From the NCBI RefSeq assembly GCF_047971665.1, contig NZ_JBKEAA010000018.1, positions 1-64,000 of the forward strand: 64,000 nucleotides of DNA, read 5' to 3'. This DNA is from Castellaniella sp047971665. Lineage in GTDB: Bacteria; Pseudomonadota; Gammaproteobacteria; Burkholderiales; Burkholderiaceae_B. The translations under genes and the position numbers were made by a program. Positions 26,830-35,011 of the stretch are shown here, one piece after another. The notes below the pieces were generated by a model that made no database searches, was not told the origin of the DNA, and saw nothing but the letters and a program-made list of their open reading frames with translations. Numbering within the stretch: the first letter of the stretch is position 1; every line of letters begins with the position of its first letter.

Positions 26830-27681
26830 ATGCCCGTCCTGCGGGTCGTCAGCTACAACATCCACAAGGGCCGCTCGGCCACGGGTGGACGGGAATCGCT
26901 GGCCGACCTGCGCCTGGGGCTGTATGGGTTGCGGCCCGACCTCCTGTTCCTGCAGGAGGTCCAGGGCCGCAACCAGATGCGCAGCAGCCTGGATGCGCAG
27001 CACGAATCTCTCGCGGCGGCCTTGCGCATGCAGGCCGCTTACGGCTGCAACGCCGTCCGCCAGACGACCGACCACGGCAATGCGCTGCTGTCGCGCTATC
27101 CCATTCTGTATTACGAGAACCAGGATGTCTCGGACCACCGCCTGGAGCAGCGCGGCCTGCTGCACGGCGTGGTGCGGGTCGGCGATGTGCCGGTGCATTG
27201 TCTGGTCGTGCATCTGGGTCTGCTGGCGGGCGGCCGCTCGCGTCAGGTGCAGGCGCTGGCCGATCGCATCCAGCGGCTGGTGCCTGCGCACGAACCGCTG
27301 CTGATCGCCGGAGACTTCAACGACTGGACCAATCGCCTGGCGCCCCTGTTTGTCGAGCAGTTGGGCCTGGTCGAGGTGTTTGCCGCCGCCCCGCAGGGGT
27401 CGGACGAGATCTACCGGTTGCGCCGCACCGTGTCGCGTCTGCGCGAGCGGCTGGCCTGGTTGCCGGGCCAGGCCTTGCGCCAGCGGCCCGAGCTGTCCAT
27501 GGACGGTCAGGCGCGCCTGACGCCGCCGCCCCGGACTTTTCCCGCCGTGTTCCCCTGGCTGAGGCTGGACCGCATCTATCAGCGCGGTTTTGCCGTGCGC
27601 CGGGCCCGCGTGCTGCATGGCGCGCCCTGGAAAAAGCTGTCGGATCATGCGCCGCTGGTGGCGGATCTGGAATTGCCCTGA
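26830..27681 (+). CDS. Endonuclease/exonuclease/phosphatase family protein
   Basis: A 283-aa metal-dependent phosphodiesterase fold. Landmarks are the N-terminal strand RVVSYNIHKG, the Glu in FLQEVQGRN, the H-x-G strand VVHLGLLAG, GDFNDWTNR and the terminal SDHAPLVADL, which together make the catalytic site. It lies 16 bp after aspS. In related genomes nudB often sits between the two genes and a cardiolipin synthase follows; neither is present here. Substrate (nucleic acid, phospholipid or inositol phosphate) unknown. Confidence 0.9.
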   Translation: MPVLRVVSYNIHKGRSATGGRESLADLRLGLYGLRPDLLFLQEVQGRNQMRSSLDAQHESLAAALRMQAAYGCNAVRQTTDHGNALLSRYPILYYENQDVSDHRLEQRGLLHGVVRVGDVPVHCLVVHLGLLAGGRSRQVQALADRIQRLVPAHEPLLIAGDFNDWTNRLAPLFVEQLGLVEVFAAAPQGSDEIYRLRRTVSRLRERLAWLPGQALRQRPELSMDGQARLTPPPRTFPAVFPWLRLDRIYQRGFAVRRARVLHGAPWKKLSDHAPLVADLELP

Positions 27682-27731
27682 GGCGAGGAACTTTTTCGCG
27701 ATTCGACGGCCTAACTCCCGTTACGTTGAAA

Positions 27732-27758
27732 TTGGCACTCTTCCATATGGAGTGCTAA
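27732..27758. promoter_or_regulatory. CIRCE element (HrcA operator) upstream of rpoH
   Basis: The arms TTGGCACTC (27732-27740) and GAGTGCTAA (27750-27758) flank a 9-nt spacer. The CIRCE consensus is TTAGCACTC-N9-GAGTGCTAA; the right arm is identical and the left differs at one base. Spacing is exact. It lies 33 bp before the rpoH ATG and overlaps a candidate promoter (TTGGCA 27732-27737, TAACAT 27756-27761). HrcA repression of rpoH is the expected consequence; hrcA itself is not in the window. Confidence 0.9.
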
Positions 27759-27791
27759 CATCTTGATATTCCGTGTGAGGCTCTTGCCACG

Positions 27792-28697
27792 ATGACCACC
27801 CCTTCGTCCGCCTTGTCGCTCGCGCCGTCGCAGCTCTCGCTGGCGATCGCCAACCCCGGCGCGCTCGGCACCATCGATGCCTACATCGGCGCCGTCAACC
27901 GGCTGCCGATGCTGACCGCCGACCAGGAGGCCGACCTGGGGCGGCGCCTGCGCGATCATAACGATCTGGACGCCGCGCGCGACCTGATCCTGTCGCATCT
28001 GCGACTGGTGGTTTCCATTGCCCGGCAGTACCTGGGCTATGGGCTGGCGCACGCGGACCTGATCCAGGAGGGCAATATCGGCCTGATGAAAGCCGTGCGC
28101 CGCTTCGATCCCGACCGCGGGGTCCGGCTGGTGTCTTTCGCCGTGCACTGGATCCGCGCCGAGATTCATGAATACGTGGTGCGTAACTGGCGCCTGGTCA
28201 AGATCGCCACCACCAAGGCCCAGCGCAAGCTGTTCTTCAATCTGCGCCGCATGCGGCCTGACGGCCATAGCCTGGCACCGGACCAGGTCGCCGATATCGC
28301 CCAGGAGCTCGATGTGCGCCCGGAGGACGTCGCCGAGATGGAGGTCCGACTCTCGGGCGGCGACTTCGCTCTGGATGCGCCGGCCGGCGACGAGGACCGC
28401 TACGCGCCTGCCGACTGGCTGTCCGACAAGGCCCAGGAGCCGGCCCAGGTCCTGGCGCGTCGCAACATGGACGCGCTGCAGGGCGAGGGGCTGGAACATG
28501 CCCTGGCAATGCTGGATGCGCGTTCGCAGCATATTGTGCGCGCGCGCTGGCTGGTCGATGACGGGGGCGCCACGCTGCACGAGCTGGCTGCCGAATACGG
28601 CATTTCCGCCGAGCGGGTGCGCCAGATCGAGTCCGCGGCGCTTAAAAAACTGCGTGTCGCCCTGAGCGATCGGCGGGATGAGTTCGAGGCCGGCTGA
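27792..28697 (+). CDS. rpoH: RNA polymerase heat-shock sigma factor RpoH (sigma-32)
   Basis: Directs RNA polymerase to heat-shock promoters. The 301-aa protein has region 1.2/2 (NRLPMLTADQEADLGRRLRD, HLRLVVSIARQYLGYGLAHADLIQEGNIGLMKAVRRFDPDRGVRLVSFAVHWIRAEI), the RpoH-specific box TKAQRKLFFNLR (about residues 139-151), and region 4 with helix-turn-helix TLHELAAEYGISAERVRQIES. The upstream region carries a CIRCE operator, suggesting control by HrcA as well as by sigma-32 stability. An intrinsic terminator lies about 170 bp downstream. Confidence 0.96.
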   Translation: MTTPSSALSLAPSQLSLAIANPGALGTIDAYIGAVNRLPMLTADQEADLGRRLRDHNDLDAARDLILSHLRLVVSIARQYLGYGLAHADLIQEGNIGLMKAVRRFDPDRGVRLVSFAVHWIRAEIHEYVVRNWRLVKIATTKAQRKLFFNLRRMRPDGHSLAPDQVADIAQELDVRPEDVAEMEVRLSGGDFALDAPAGDEDRYAPADWLSDKAQEPAQVLARRNMDALQGEGLEHALAMLDARSQHIVRARWLVDDGGATLHELAAEYGISAERVRQIESAALKKLRVALSDRRDEFEAG

Positions 28698-28868
28698 GCC
28701 GATTTCCGGACGGTCATATTTTTTTGCATCTTCCCGCCTCCGAGCGTGAACTTTTGATGCGGGCGAGGGACAAACCCACCATGAGCGCGCGCCGGCCTCG
28801 TCGGCACTCACGTTCTGTCGTCCGCTTCTGCTTCTCCTCTTCCCCTCCCTATCGAAGCGGATGTTCAC
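28698..28868 (+). other. Gap after rpoH; possible small RNA ending at the downstream terminator
   Basis: 171 bases without a convincing gene separate the rpoH stop from an intrinsic terminator. The stretch includes a pyrimidine-rich run (about 28818-28853, with CTCCTCTTCCCCTCC) able to pair with ribosome binding sites. It could be a long 3' untranslated region or a 3'-derived small RNA. No promoter of its own was clear. Confidence 0.3.
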
Positions 28869-28897
28869 GGGATGCCCTTTGGCATCCCCTTTTTTTT
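28869..28897 (+). terminator. Rho-independent terminator downstream of rpoH
   Basis: An 8-bp perfect stem, GGGATGCC (28869-28876) and GGCATCCC (28881-28888), closes a CTTT loop and is followed by eight T residues (28890-28897). This is a textbook intrinsic terminator on the plus strand and separates rpoH from the antiporter gene. Confidence 0.92.
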
Positions 28898-28972
28898 GCC
28901 GGTTGCCTGAAAAAAGGCAGAACCTGACTCGGTAACATAGAATATTCAATAATCGGGTTCCTTTCTGCGCAT

Positions 28973-31681
28973 ATGAAAATCGGCCTCTTGGTGTTCGGCC
29001 TGGCCGGCTTGCTGGCTCTGGTGTCCTTCATGCCCCCGTTGGCGGGGCGTCTGCGCCTGCCCTATTCGGTGCTGCTGGCCATCGTGGGTTTTGTCCTGGG
29101 CGTGATCATCCACGTGCATGGCTGGGCCCCGGGGGTGGTGGCGGATTTTCTGGACACGCTGCAGCGGTTCGAGATTTCCTCGGAGACCTTCCTGTTCGTG
29201 TTCCTGCCCATTCTGCTGTTCGAGACGGCGCTGGCGACGAACGTGAGGCGGCTGCTCGACGACATCAGTCCGATCCTGGTGATGGCCATCGTCGCCGTCG
29301 TGGTCTGTACCGTGGCGGTGGGTTTTTCGCTGGCAGCGATCTCCACCTACGGCCTGGTGGTCTGTCTGATGCTGGGCGCCATCGTGGCCACCACGGATCC
29401 GGTGGCGGTCGTGGGTATTTTTCGCGAGGTCGGCGCGCCGCGCCGCCTGACGAATCTGGTCGAGGGCGAGTCGCTGTTCAATGACGCAGCCTCGATCGCC
29501 CTGTACGCGGTGCTGCTCAATGTGCTGTTCGGCGGTACGGCATCGGCGATGACGGAAATCGTCCGCAGTTTCGTCATCGGGTTCCTGGGTGGCGGCCTGG
29601 CTGGTCTGATCATGGGGTGGGTGGCCATCGAGCTGTTCCGCTGGTTGCGCGGCTGGCCGACGGCCGAAATCACGCTGACCGTCGCGCTGGCCTACCTGAC
29701 TTTTTTCATCGGAGAGCACTATCTGGGAGTCTCGGGGGTGGTGGCCACCGTGATCGCCGGCCTGGTGGTGGGGTCCAGCGGCCGGACGCGCATGTCGCCG
29801 ACGACCTTCGAGCAGCTCGAGGGCGCCTGGGCGCAATTCGGGTTCTGGGCCAATTCACTGATCTTCCTGTTCGCCGCCATGCTGATCCCGCGCATGATGG
29901 CGGAAATCACCTGGATGGAAGTCCTGCTGATCCTGGTGGTGTTCATCGTCACGCTGTGCGCGCGCGGAGTGATCGTCTATGGCCTGCTGCCGTTGTTGGG
30001 CCGGCTGCGACTGAGCACCGAGGTCAGCCCGTCCTACCGGGCCGTGATGCTGCTGGGCGGTCTGCGCGGAGCCGTGTCGCTGGCCCTGGCGCTGGCTGTC
30101 ACGGAACAGCCCGCGGTGCCCCACGAGGCGCGGCAGTTCATCGCCGTGGTCACGACCGGGTTCGTGCTCATGACCCTGTTCATCAATGGCCTGACGCTAC
30201 GCCCGCTGATCCACCGGCTGGGACTGAATCAGCTCTCTCCGGTGGACCGCTCCTTGCGCGACCAGGCGCAGATCGTGGAGCTCGAGGCATTGCGTCTGAA
30301 GATCGACGATATCGCCCACAACGAGCACATCGGCAGCGAGGTGCTGGAACGCCTGCATGCCGTGTTCGACGCCAGCCAGGCCAGCGTGGATGCGTCACAA
30401 GTCCTCCAGCTGTCGCTGGACCAGAAGGTCACGGTCGGCATGGGGATGCTGGCGGGACGCGAGGAGGAAATGTTCTTCGAGACGCTCAAGGCACAGGTCG
30501 TGGACTGGCGCACCGCCGAGTCCCTGCTGGCGCGCGCCGAGCGGCTGGGCGATGCTGTGCACTCGCGCGGCCTGCGTGGATTCGAAGCCGCGCTCGAAAA
30601 CGATCTGCGGTATTCGTGGTCTCTGCGGATGGCGTTGCGGGTGCATTACCTGACCGGTTGGGAGGGCTGGCTTGTGCGCGAGCTGGCGCAGCGGTTCACG
30701 AACCTGATGTGCAAGTGGTCCGTGGCGCGGCGCCTGATCAAGTTCGCCCGCAGCGATGTGCAGCCGATGCTGGGCGAGGAGGTCACGGACATCATCGTGG
30801 CGGCACACCAGCGCCGCCTGACGCTGCTGGAGGGCGCGCTGCAGGCGCTGGCGCTGCAGTACCCCAATTACGCCCAGTACCTCCAGGTCGCCTATCTGGC
30901 GCGCATGGCGCGCGCCATGGAACGCATCCGATACCGCGACATGTTGGCGCACAACCTCATCAGCGGGGAAACCTATGCCGACCTGATCGAGCAAACCGAG
31001 ACCCGCTGGGGAGCGCTGGAAGAAAGCGGTGTGCTGGACATCACCATGAGCGCGGGCGCGCTGGTGCAACGGGTCTCGATGTTCGAGGGCATGGACGAGC
31101 GCACCATGGCCGCCATCCGCAGGGTGCTCAAGCCCCGCCTGGTGATGCCGGGCCAGGCCATTCCCACCCGGTTCGGGCGCAGTCGCGCCATGTATTTCGT
31201 CGCCTCCGGCGCGGTGGTCCTGGACCTGCCGGACGGCACCACCGCCGAATTGGGCAGTGGCCAGATTTTTGGCGAAATGGCGCTGGCCATGGGAAATGAT
31301 TTCCAGGCCCGCGCACGGTCGTTGGGCTACAGCCGTCTGCTGATGCTGCTGGAGCGCGATTTCAAGCGCCTGCAGGAGCAGTATCCGATGCTGCGCGAAA
31401 AGATCGATCTGGTCGTGCGCCAGCGGCTGAAGGCGATCGAGGTCTGGCAGCAGTTCGAGTCCGGCGAGCGCCAGCACGAGCCCCTGCCCGATTTCGACCG
31501 GATTGCGGCGGCTGAGGATCAGGGCGCTGCGGTGGCATTCGCCGACGTCGAAGAGGCGGTCGAAATCGTCGCGTCACCCGAAGCCAAGGTGCCGCCCGAA
31601 GCCGACGCATCATCCGAAGTCGAGACGTTGCTCGAATCCGGGACGCCACCCGGATCCGAAGCGTCACCCGAGAAAAAATAG
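28973..31681 (+). CDS. CPA1 family sodium:proton antiporter with C-terminal cyclic-nucleotide-binding domain
   Basis: A 902-aa protein. Residues 1-420 form a NhaP/NHE-type antiporter with about 12 helices; signatures are FLPILLFETAL, GAIVATTDPVAVVGIFREVGAPRRLTNLVEGESLFNDAASIALYAVL and GLRGAVSLALALAV, including the ion-site Asp. A long cytoplasmic helical region follows. A cNMP-binding domain at about residues 690-815 (MFEGMDERTMAAIRRVLKPRLVMPGQAI, GSGQIFGEMALAMG) comes next, then a Pro/Glu-rich low-complexity tail. It probably exports Na+ or K+ in exchange for protons, gated by a nucleotide or by the domain alone. The typical nucleotide-binding Arg of the phosphate cassette is not obvious. 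Confidence 0.9.
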   Translation: MKIGLLVFGLAGLLALVSFMPPLAGRLRLPYSVLLAIVGFVLGVIIHVHGWAPGVVADFLDTLQRFEISSETFLFVFLPILLFETALATNVRRLLDDISPILVMAIVAVVVCTVAVGFSLAAISTYGLVVCLMLGAIVATTDPVAVVGIFREVGAPRRLTNLVEGESLFNDAASIALYAVLLNVLFGGTASAMTEIVRSFVIGFLGGGLAGLIMGWVAIELFRWLRGWPTAEITLTVALAYLTFFIGEHYLGVSGVVATVIAGLVVGSSGRTRMSPTTFEQLEGAWAQFGFWANSLIFLFAAMLIPRMMAEITWMEVLLILVVFIVTLCARGVIVYGLLPLLGRLRLSTEVSPSYRAVMLLGGLRGAVSLALALAVTEQPAVPHEARQFIAVVTTGFVLMTLFINGLTLRPLIHRLGLNQLSPVDRSLRDQAQIVELEALRLKIDDIAHNEHIGSEVLERLHAVFDASQASVDASQVLQLSLDQKVTVGMGMLAGREEEMFFETLKAQVVDWRTAESLLARAERLGDAVHSRGLRGFEAALENDLRYSWSLRMALRVHYLTGWEGWLVRELAQRFTNLMCKWSVARRLIKFARSDVQPMLGEEVTDIIVAAHQRRLTLLEGALQALALQYPNYAQYLQVAYLARMARAMERIRYRDMLAHNLISGETYADLIEQTETRWGALEESGVLDITMSAGALVQRVSMFEGMDERTMAAIRRVLKPRLVMPGQAIPTRFGRSRAMYFVASGAVVLDLPDGTTAELGSGQIFGEMALAMGNDFQARARSLGYSRLLMLLERDFKRLQEQYPMLREKIDLVVRQRLKAIEVWQQFESGERQHEPLPDFDRIAAAEDQGAAVAFADVEEAVEIVASPEAKVPPEADASSEVETLLESGTPPGSEASPEKK

Positions 31682-31701
31682 CAGGGTCGGACCGCCAGGC
31701 G

Positions 31702-32316
31702 CTAGAGCAGCAGCTTGATGTCGTGAGCCATGTTCTCGGGCGTCAGTGCCGGCCCGAGCAAGGCGCGGGCCTCGCCTTCGCGGTCCATCAGATAGAAGGC
31801 CGACGAGTGGTTCATGGCGTAGCGGTCAGGCGTCGGGCCCGCCTCTTTGGCGTAGAAGGCCTTGAAGGACTTTGCCGTCTTGTCCAGTTGTTCCGGTGTC
31901 CCCGTCAGGCCGATGAAGGCCGGATCGAAGGCCTGCACGTAGCTGCCCAGGATCTCGGGCGTGTCGCGCGCGGGATCCACCGAGATCATGATGACGCGCA
32001 CGTCACGCGCCTGATCTCCCAGCACCTGCAGGGCCTGGGCCGCCTGTGCCATTGCGGTGGGGCAGACATCCGGGCATTGCGTGTAGCCGAAGAACACCAG
32101 CAAGACTTTGCCTTTGAAGTCCGCCAGCGTACGTCGCTGGCCCGTGGTGTCGATCATGTCCAGATCCCGCCCCAGGCGGGTACCGGTGATGTCGTTGCCC
32201 TCGAAGGGCAGAGGTTCGGCTTTGGAGGTGCAGCCCGGCAGGGCCAGGGTCAGAGGCAGGGTAGCGAGAGCGCCAGCCAGGAGCCGGCGGCGCGATATTG
32301 AAAACGGCATGTCCAT
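31702..32316 (-). CDS. SCO family protein (copper chaperone for cytochrome oxidase)
   Basis: Delivers copper to the CuA site of cytochrome c oxidase subunit II. The 204-aa protein has an Arg-rich N-terminus and hydrophobic leader ending LALPGC, possibly a lipoprotein signal, then a thioredoxin fold with copper ligands Cys-x3-Cys in GYTQCPDVCP and the His in RYAMNHSSAFYL. It starts at one of clustered ATGs (32319/32316/32310). It is the last gene of the cytochrome oxidase assembly group, 49 bp after ctaB, and is convergent with the antiporter gene. Confidence 0.93.
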   Translation of the reverse strand: MDMPFSISRRRLLAGALATLPLTLALPGCTSKAEPLPFEGNDITGTRLGRDLDMIDTTGQRRTLADFKGKVLLVFFGYTQCPDVCPTAMAQAAQALQVLGDQARDVRVIMISVDPARDTPEILGSYVQAFDPAFIGLTGTPEQLDKTAKSFKAFYAKEAGPTPDRYAMNHSSAFYLMDREGEARALLGPALTPENMAHDIKLLL

Positions 32317-32365
32317 CATCCAGGTCGGTGAGTCGGTCGGGGCGCCGCCATGGCGCGCGCCCGGG

Positions 32366-33274
32366 TCAGGCCGGGACGAGGACCAGACCGACCCAGTGAT
32401 CCAGCAGCAGCGCGGCGAACAGCAGCGCCAGATACAGGATCGAATAATGGAACAGTTTACGCGCCCTGGCATCCGAATAGGTTCGATAAAGCGCAAGAGA
32501 TTGCCAGACGAAGCGGCCGCTGAGCAGGCAGGCGGCGATCAGATAGGCGAGGCCGCTCATGCGCACGACGTAGGGCATGACGGATGCCGCGAACAAGGCG
32601 ATGCTGTAGAGCAGGATGTGCAGCTGGGTGAAATTCTGGCCATGCGTGACCGGCAGCATGGGCAGGCCGGATTTCTCGTAGTCGTGGTGGCGGTACAGGG
32701 CCAGCGCCCAGAAATGAGGCGGGGTCCAGATGAAGATGATCAGCACCAGCAGCCAGGCCTCGGCCGGGACGGCATCGGCCATGGCCGCCCAGCCCAGCGC
32801 CGGCGGCATGGCGCCCGAGAGACCGCCGATGACGATGTTCTGCGGGGTCAGGGGCTTGAGGATGGCGGTATAGATCAGGGCATAGCCGACGAAGCTGGCG
32901 AACGTCAGCCACATCGTCAGCGCATTGACCTGGGTATACAGGATCCACATGCCGGCGCCCCCCAGGGCCGCGGCCATCAGCAATACCTGATGGCTGCCGA
33001 TCTGGCCAGAGGCGGTGCCCCGGCGGGCCGTGCGCAGCATGCGCGCGTCAGTCTCGCGTTCGACCAGACAGTTGATGGAAAAGGCGGCGGCCGACAGCAG
33101 CCAGATGCCCACCGTGGCGGTCAGCACGCGCCAGGGGTCGGGCAGGCCCGGGGTGGCCAGGAACATGCCGATCACGGCGCAGAAGACAGCCAGTTGCGTG
33201 ACGCGCGGCTTGGTCAGCGCCAGATACTGGCGCAGCAAGGACGGGGATCGGCGATGGGCGGCGGCGATGGTCAT
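32366..33274 (-). CDS. ctaB: Protoheme IX farnesyltransferase (heme O synthase)
   Basis: Attaches a farnesyl group to heme b, giving heme O, the precursor of heme A for the oxidase. The 302-aa membrane protein is a UbiA-superfamily enzyme with nine helices. The first Asp-rich region is NCLVERETDARMLRTARR and the second is in HHDYEKSGLPMLPV; TPPHFWALAL is a family hallmark. It lies 34 bp downstream of ctaA on the same strand, completing the heme A pathway. Confidence 0.96.
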   Translation of the reverse strand: MTIAAAHRRSPSLLRQYLALTKPRVTQLAVFCAVIGMFLATPGLPDPWRVLTATVGIWLLSAAAFSINCLVERETDARMLRTARRGTASGQIGSHQVLLMAAALGGAGMWILYTQVNALTMWLTFASFVGYALIYTAILKPLTPQNIVIGGLSGAMPPALGWAAMADAVPAEAWLLVLIIFIWTPPHFWALALYRHHDYEKSGLPMLPVTHGQNFTQLHILLYSIALFAASVMPYVVRMSGLAYLIAACLLSGRFVWQSLALYRTYSDARARKLFHYSILYLALLFAALLLDHWVGLVLVPA

Positions 33275-33308
33275 AGGAATATTCTAGGCGCTTGCGGTCA
33301 TGCCGCGG

Positions 33309-34400
33309 CTAGTGGGTTTCCCTGCCCGGGCGGGCAGATTTGCCGGGCCGGGACAGACGCCACAGCAGTGTGACGCTCACCAGGACGAGGCCGGCGGCGC
33401 CGCCGTTATGCATCACGGCGATCAGCAGCGGCCATTGGAAAAAGATCGTCGTCAGGCCAGTCAGCAGTTGCAGCGCCAGCAGGGCCAGCAGCAGGTGTGC
33501 CGGACCCGCCAGGCCGGGTGTGCGGTGCCAGCGCCAGGCCAGGAGGCCCAGCAGGGCGATGACGAAGAAGGCGAAGTTGCGGTGCGTCCAGTGGATCGCG
33601 GTGAGCGCGTCCTGCGAAATGATTTCCCCGGACGCGCGCTGCCCCAGGCCGCGCAGCAGAGCGTAGCCCTCGCGGAAATCCATGGCGGGCAGCCAGGCCC
33701 CGTGACAGGTGGGGAAATCCATGCAGGCCAGTGCCGCATAGTTGGTGCTGACCCAGCCGCCCAGCGCGACTTGCAGGAACAGCACGGCGAACCCCAGGAT
33801 CATCCAGGCGCGTTCCGCCCCCGGGGCATCGGGAACGGGCGCGTGGGCCTTTTCCCGGGCCGCCAGCCAAGTCATCAGGGCGAGCAGACCCATGCCCAGC
33901 ATCAGGTGCGTGGTGACCACCAGCGGCATCAGCCGGTGGGTGACGGTCCAGGCGCCGAAAGCGCCCTGGATGCACACCATGATCAATACGCAGCCAGCCA
34001 GTGCCGGACTGCGCCGGGGCAGGTGGCGCAGTCGCCAGGCGCACCAGGTGATGGCGATGATCAGCATGCCGAGAAAGGCGCCGGCGTAACGGTGGATCAT
34101 CTCGATCCAGGCCTTGAAGGCGCTGACCGGGCCGTAGGGCATGGCCTCCAGTGCGTCGCGGATGTGCTGGCCGGCGCCCAGCGGGCTGAGGTAACCGTAG
34201 CAACCCGGCCAGTCGGGGCAGCCCAGGCCGGAATCGGTCAGGCGCACGAAGGCGCCGAACATGATCAGGTCCAGCGTCAGGAACCAGGTCAGGAACACCA
34301 GCTTGCGATAGCGCGACAGCAGCCTGGACGGCCGGTCCGGTCCGGCGGTCTGCCGGGCGGTGGCGCGTGTGGCGGCGGGTGCGTCGGCCGTGCGGTTCAT
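33309..34400 (-). CDS. ctaA: Heme A synthase (COX15/CtaA)
   Basis: Oxidises heme O to heme A in the inner membrane. The 363-aa protein has eight transmembrane helices; heme-ligand histidines occur in EMIHRYAG, VTHRLMPLVVTTHL, AIHWTHRNFAF and VMHNGGAAG. LTDSGLGCPDWPGCYG is the family signature. The ATG at 34400 overlaps the stop of the upstream SCO-like gene by one base, and longer in-frame extensions to 34511 overlap that gene's coding frame, so they are rejected. Confidence 0.95.
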   Translation of the reverse strand: MNRTADAPAATRATARQTAGPDRPSRLLSRYRKLVFLTWFLTLDLIMFGAFVRLTDSGLGCPDWPGCYGYLSPLGAGQHIRDALEAMPYGPVSAFKAWIEMIHRYAGAFLGMLIIAITWCAWRLRHLPRRSPALAGCVLIMVCIQGAFGAWTVTHRLMPLVVTTHLMLGMGLLALMTWLAAREKAHAPVPDAPGAERAWMILGFAVLFLQVALGGWVSTNYAALACMDFPTCHGAWLPAMDFREGYALLRGLGQRASGEIISQDALTAIHWTHRNFAFFVIALLGLLAWRWHRTPGLAGPAHLLLALLALQLLTGLTTIFFQWPLLIAVMHNGGAAGLVLVSVTLLWRLSRPGKSARPGRETH

Positions 34401-35011
34401 CAGCCGATCCGGGAATTCTTCAGCAGTGTGCGGATGTCGTCGCGCACGCCCTCGGGCTGCCGGGTATCGGGGAACCGCATCATCAGATTGCCCAGGGGAT
34501 CGACGATCCACAATCCTTGCGCCAGGGCGGCGGCGGGATCGGCGGCCTCGGGGGCCAGCCAGGCCGCCAGCCGGGCCGGGTCGGCCCGCAGCACGTGTGT
34601 GCCCGCATAGGCCTGCTCGACCACGGGCGCGGCGGGTGCGTCATCGGTGACGAACCAGATCCGTTCCAGGCGATCGACCTCTTTGCCCTGGCTGGCATGG
34701 GAATTGCGCAGGACGAACAGGCCGCGCACGCAGGACTCCGGGCAGGCGCCTGGACCCGCGCTGATCAGCAGCCATTGACCCTTGAGCTGGTTCAGATCGT
34801 AGGGCTGACCCTGTTCATCGCGCAGGGCCAGATTGACGGGAATCGGGCGCTGAGGTTCGATCAGCACGCCATAGCTCGTGCGGGTGTCGGGACGCAGCCC
34901 CAGGGCCGGCACGTAGTAGGCCAGCAGGGCGAACACCACGGGTGCGAGACAGATCAGCAGAATGGCGATGAGGGGGCGGATGGAGCGGGAGGCGGCGGGT
35001 GCGGTCGTCAT
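34400..35011 (-). CDS. Membrane-anchored SCO/thioredoxin-like cytochrome oxidase assembly protein
   Basis: A 203-aa protein with one N-terminal membrane helix (PLIAILLICLAPVVFALLAYYV) and a periplasmic thioredoxin-like domain. The motif SAGPGACPESCVRGLFVLR has Cys-x3-Cys as in SCO copper chaperones, and GLWIVDPLGNLMMRFPD is in the place of the SCO His region but lacks an obvious His ligand. It sits between surf1 and ctaA, overlapping both (4 bp and 1 bp), a conserved position in betaproteobacteria. It probably handles copper or cysteine redox during oxidase assembly; the precise role is unknown. Confidence 0.8.
   Translation of the reverse strand: MTTAPAASRSIRPLIAILLICLAPVVFALLAYYVPALGLRPDTRTSYGVLIEPQRPIPVNLALRDEQGQPYDLNQLKGQWLLISAGPGACPESCVRGLFVLRNSHASQGKEVDRLERIWFVTDDAPAAPVVEQAYAGTHVLRADPARLAAWLAPEAADPAAALAQGLWIVDPLGNLMMRFPDTRQPEGVRDDIRTLLKNSRIG

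Noticed and set aside
24765..26831. A 688-aa minus-strand open frame opposite aspS.
   Set aside because: Antisense to a universally conserved synthetase; no domain.
27725..27750. A sigma-32 promoter (GTTGAAA with CCATAT) before rpoH.
   Set aside because: The spacing between the two elements is only about 9-11 bases, shorter than usual for sigma-32, and the same bases are better explained by the CIRCE element.
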